NCBI GenBank assembly: GCA_026168455.1
Contig: CM047428.1
Span: 19,992,759-20,056,758, forward strand
Source: Theocolax elegans
Taxonomy: Eukaryota > Arthropoda > Insecta > Hymenoptera > Cerocephalidae
Direction: 5' to 3'
Length of the DNA stretch: 64,000 nucleotides
The position numbers and the translations under genes were made by a program. The notes under the pieces are model-generated. The model was given only the letters and a program-made list of their open reading frames with translations. It was not told where the DNA came from and did no database searches. Below, in pieces: positions 60,108 to 64,000 of this stretch (its first letter is position 1; each line of letters opens with the position of its first letter).

Positions 60108-61154
60108 AAATTTTTCCAGTATATCGTAAAATAGTAAAAGATAATTTTAAATTCGTTTACGCATGTGCCGTCGGAAGTTCGAGTGAAAGTGGAAACAATT
60201 ATTAAGTTCCTGTGTAAGCATAGGTGCGATCCGTGTGATACGCACCAATAAGAAAGAAAAGTCTATAAGTACAACTATGATCGTCACCGTTTCATTAATA
60301 GAACAATGACACCAAATATTTTTTAATATTCTCGTTTATGTAGATTGTATAAATACTTCGGTACGAGGAGTTTACTGTAAACAATAACAGATAAAAAATA
60401 TAGTGACGTAGAGAAACAAAAGCAGGTTACCTTCAAAAGTTATAGACGGAATTTTCGTTGTTAAATAGTATATTAGTTAAAAGTTTACTTTTCATTTTAA
60501 AGTTATATTGTATATTAATTATATTAATATTTAATTAATTCAACAGTATTCAATCGAATAGTAATTATGTTATTTTACATAAATTATAATGCATATGAAA
60601 AGTCTACTTCTTTGAGAATATATTAATTGCAAAAATCACAGCAAAGGAAATCATTAATAGTGCGGGCGCGAAGCGCGAGCTGTTTTCGGTCGCGCCTCAT
60701 AAATTTGTATTATCAGGCGCAGCCTGAGAACATAAACTTGCGCGCAAAATGCTCCGCCCCCTACTTTTAATGTCATCTCTATTGTTTTGATTATCTTTCA
60801 GTTTTGTCATATGCTCCTGCAACTAATACATTACATGCTTCTTAGTCAACGTCAGGACGTAACGCTGAGCCATCCATTATCTGCGCCTTCGTTTAAAACC
60901 TGTCTAGGTTCGCGCCTTTCCTTGTACTTGTTTCGAAATTCCATTAATTTCAATTTTTTTCTTCGCCACCTCTTAATCCATAATTATTACAATATCATTA
61001 TTGTCGTAATTACAAGCTACATTCAATTTTATTAAAAGAGATAAAGAGAGTAATACACTGTAAAAAGGAAGCATAAACTCGTATATTATAATAATGTCAA
61101 ACTGAAATGAATATGTTTATCACCAACAAATTTGGCAACGATGAAATGGAAATC
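60108..61154. other. Noncoding stretch with GC-rich motif
   Basis: 60660-60696 (GTGCGGGCGCGAAGCGCGAG then CTGTTTTCGGTCGCGCC) is the inverted relative of 53411-53446. A more balanced part up to 60910 follows. The 82-codon frame at 60787-61035 has no motif. The rest is AT-rich. Confidence 0.5.
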
Positions 61155-61386
61155 ACGTACATTATTACTACCCTGAGAAAAATTTTTAGTAAAAATTACT
61201 ATTCTACAGACTTGCACAATTATAAAAATTGCTATTAATAATGGTAAAAATTTCCATTATTAATAGTCATTTTTCCTCAATGGTGGTTAATTTTATCATT
61301 ATTAATAGCAATATTTTCAATTGCGTAAGTCTGTCCTCCTTTTACCATTAAAATAGTTATTTATACTAGCACATTTTTCTCATTGT
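61155..61386. mobile_element. MITE-like foldback, ~230 bp, TTACT target duplication
   Basis: The left part ACCCTGAGAAAAATTTTTAG and inner TGCTATTAATAATGGTAAAA are mirrored on the right by GCAATATTTTCAATTGCG and TTTTTCTCATTGTAG. TTACT occurs directly outside both ends. The arms are imperfect. No coding content. Confidence 0.7.
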
Positions 61387-61998
61387 AGTTACTTCGTATA
61401 ATAAGATTTTCGAATGGTAACGTAGACCAGCTAGAGGCTTTATTGTGTTTAATTCCTGTGTGCAGAAACAGACCCCTGCCACCAGCTAGAGCTTTATAGC
61501 TTTGAAAAAACAAGTTATTTTAAGAACAGGAATATAATTTTTTTCACCTTGTATATCTTAACATAGTACTCCTGACTCATTACAACGAACGTGGTCCCCA
61601 AAACTACGCTAAACAGCATTTATAATATTTGTATTCGAAGAATTTTAAAAAGATTTTTAAAAATTAAAAAATTTAATAAATTATTGCTTTAAGTAGAAAA
61701 AATATGTGGGTTACACTTACAAGCGGCGACCTTTGGATCACGGATTTTATCCTATGGGTATTTTTACCGAAGTTATAAGTAATTAAAGGAAAATACTGAA
61801 AAATAGATGCTTTACATTAATCGCTTATAACTCCTAAACGACTAGATAGAGATGCTCGAACCAAAGTTTAAAAGAAAGTTTGGATCGAGTGGTTAGAATT
61901 AAGAGAAAAAAGAAGCCTAAATAGTTATAGCCAAAATATGAAATGTATCACTTTTTAGCTACAAAATTAATAATTCCCATACGGATTTTAAAAAAAAA
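61387..61998. other. Noncoding stretch
   Basis: AT-rich with a balanced part near 61420-61500 that contains two CCAGCTAGAG words. No gene was seen. Confidence 0.5.
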
Positions 61999-62880
61999 CC
62001 TATATGTGTTAAAGTTACAAAACTTCCAAATGATAATTATACTTATATGAATAACGATGAACAATTGTAACTTATTCATTAAATTAATATTATTTTTTTC
62101 TTTGGAATTATTCAAGTAAGTGTATCTATTAAACATTTATATTTCTTTCAGCACTATAATATAATTTTCCTATCTGTGTTAAAGTTCACAAAATTTTCGA
62201 ATATTTTTAAACTTGGCATACGTTAGTTTTACAGAAATGTAAAAAAAAACATTATTAAATAAGAACAAGAAGAACAACGATAGGTTTTTACTTTATTAAC
62301 ATTATTATTTAATCCTTTAAAACTAATCAACTCAACCTGACTTCACAAATTCATATCATATAGTATTAAAATAATATTACTCCTATACGTGCGGTTCACA
62401 AAATTTTAAATTAATTTTACACTTGCTGTGGAATTGATCATATATTAGTCTTATAAAATTGTAAATAATAATCAAATAGTTGTAAGAAAGGAGAATTAAC
62501 GACTTATATATAACGTTATTATTTCTTTAAAGTTACTCAAATCCAATGTAAGTATCAAACTCTCGTTTCAAATAAACCTATAGCTGTTAAATTTACAAAA
62601 CTTGCAAATGATATTTACACTTTGACACAAGTGAATAACGACGAACAATTGTAACTTATTCATTTAATTAATATTATTTTTTTCTTTGGAATACTTCAAG
62701 TTAATGTGACTATTACACGTTCATATGTCATTCAGCACTATAATAAAAATTTCACAATGAATTTTACACTTGTCAAGGAAATAAACATGTATTAGTTTTA
62801 CAATAATATAAATAGTTATCGAATTACTAGTTCTATGAAGGTAGATAATTATAACTTATCCACATTATTAACATTTTAAC
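61999..62880. repeat. Degenerate ~185 bp tandem array, ~4-5 units
   Basis: Starts CCTATATGTGTTAAAGTTAC (61999), CCTATCTGTGTTAAAGTTCA (62169), CCTATACGTGCGGTTCAC (62392) and CCTATAGCTGTTAAATTTAC (62577). Units share ACAATTGTAACTTATTCAT, TATTTTTTTCTTTGGAAT and CAGCACTATAATA. The first and fourth units are most alike. Confidence 0.75.
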
Positions 62881-63104
62881 ATTATTTTTATTGATGCATT
62901 TTAATAACCAGCATATGTTCGTTGAATACATATTGCAGTTAATGAAGTAAAATAAAAATGTTATAATTTAAATAATGTAAAAAAATAATAAACATTATTA
63001 AATAATATCTTACTTGTTTTTTACATTCTTTATATGTATATGAAATGATATGATGAAAAAAGTGTACCATTGCCTTATCAAAAAGATCATTGTAGTTAGA
63101 GATT

Positions 63105-63138
<34 letters not shown>

Positions 63139-64000
63139 TCTCACTCTTTCTTTTGTCGAGAAATGTCAAAAGTTGTCAGCTTGTGTGAGAGCGCGAATAT
63201 GAAATCTTTATCTTGTATTATCTTGCAATGTTGTAGAATGAAAAAAATGGAATAATTTTAGGTTGGTTATTATTACGTAAATAATCAATTGTAATTCATA
63301 ACTTATTTTCAGATAAAAAATCGGTCGGGCGGTTTAGTTGTCATGAATCTGTTGAAAGTGTGCGCCTAACTCAACCTCCCCTCACGGCCATATTTTAACT
63401 TATTCTACAAGTTTTTACATCTGTACGTGTTCTCTCACGGCCTGGAAAGCATATCTTCCTTTTCTATCTTCCGCATCTCCCATGGCTCTATCTCATTACT
63501 ACATGTATATAAAAACGTCGAACAAAATTGAGAAAAGGAAAATCGACAACCAATTTCTTCGTCGCAGTTTTTCTTAATTATGCGTAAATGAATTTGGTTA
63601 AAACTTGAGGTACACTAAAGATGAATCAATAGACAAACTGAGTTTCATAAATTTAAAAAAAAAATAGTGTATAATATGAACGGTTATGAAAATAAAAATA
63701 CGAGGAGTAAGTTAGCTGTATATAAGACTATCGGACCCTTTGCTACATCAATAATCGTAGTAAATAATCCGTTAGATACTCATCGATCATTTCTTCCGAT
63801 CATGAACAAACAGATCATAAAATTTACAACGGATCATCTAATACAAACGGATAGATCTAATCTAATGATTTAAAAAATCGATGTTTCAAATATTCATCGA
63901 TTAAAAAATAATATTATCTTTATATTCATTTTTTAACAAAACATCATTTTAATTAAATTTAATTACAAATTTTTCCATAAATTAATATTTGACTGAAGCA
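62881..64000. other. AT-rich end of window with (CT)n
   Basis: (CT)n at 63108-63135. Bases 63320-63500 are more balanced. A 68-codon frame at 63667-63873 has no recognised motif. No gene is supported. Confidence 0.5.

Noticed and set aside
1..64000. CRISPR arrays, prokaryotic operons, riboswitches or rho-independent terminators
   Set aside because: No regularly spaced identical short repeats with unique spacers and no bacterial gene organisation; repeats present are degenerate arrays and transposons.

Overview
The window looks like an AT-rich, repeat-dense, essentially gene-free stretch of an insect nuclear genome. Support for this is the decayed gene pieces that keep introns with GT..AG borders (LARP1, ATAD3, a Tim17-family protein), tRNA-derived SINEs, many CT/CA/TA microsatellites and foldback elements, and the lack of any bacterial-style operon. 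Hymenoptera is plausible from the overall texture but is not established. No intact protein-coding gene, rRNA or functional tRNA gene can be supported. Most open frames on either strand are chance frames in low-complexity DNA.

Layout. (1) 1-3.2 kb: a ~1.1 kb segment present twice in direct orientation, the second copy running into a ~680 bp imperfect hairpin. (2) 3.2-9 kb: unique AT-rich DNA, a full tRNA-Thr-like SINE (5956-6171), TG/CA/TA microsatellites and a degenerate ~64 bp tandem array (7511-7942). (3) 9.1-12.95 kb: a head-to-tail duplication of ~1.94 kb; each unit holds a ~1.53 kb foldback element with ~600 bp inverted arms and a TA target site. (4) 14.0-17.3 kb: a second head-to-tail duplication, ~1.65 kb per unit. 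(5) 17.3-26.5 kb: AT-rich DNA with microsatellites, a possible Penelope-like remnant and a cryptically simple tract. (6) 26.5-28.8 kb: degenerate modules carrying tRNA T-arm-like (B-box-like) motifs, forward on the left and reverse on the right of a more GC-rich island. (7) 28.8-36.5 kb: diverged repeats, a MITE and low-complexity DNA. (8) 36.7-37.35 kb: two SINEs in opposite orientation that share a 3' tail but have different tRNA heads. (9) 38.9-44.9 kb: an old degenerate tandem array, with a MITE and a 105 nt hairpin inside. (10) 47.4 kb: a TA-flanked MITE. (11) 49.7-52.5 kb: a third direct duplication (~1.36 kb units), joined by a (TA)n tract.

(12) 52.7-60.1 kb is the most interesting part, a cluster of decayed host-gene pieces. 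A 16 bp perfect inverted repeat (53077-53092 and 58433-58448) encloses ~5.4 kb that carries an exon resembling TIMMDC1, three exon remnants of the LARP1 DM15 region with introns and premature stops, a further coding-like exon, a 435 bp hairpin inserted at the LARP1 break and a 175 bp subterminal minisatellite. Just outside lies a broken ATAD3 copy on the minus strand, then a small frame resembling a mitochondrial presequence. A Pack-type, gene-capturing DNA transposon is one reading; a hotspot for segmental duplications is another. (13) 61.1-64 kb: a MITE with a 5 bp target duplication, a degenerate ~185 bp array and a CT microsatellite.

No set of genes in the window works together. The biology here is repeat dynamics: local duplication, foldback elements, SINE module exchange and gene-fragment capture. 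All homology calls come from reading the sequence, without database searches.
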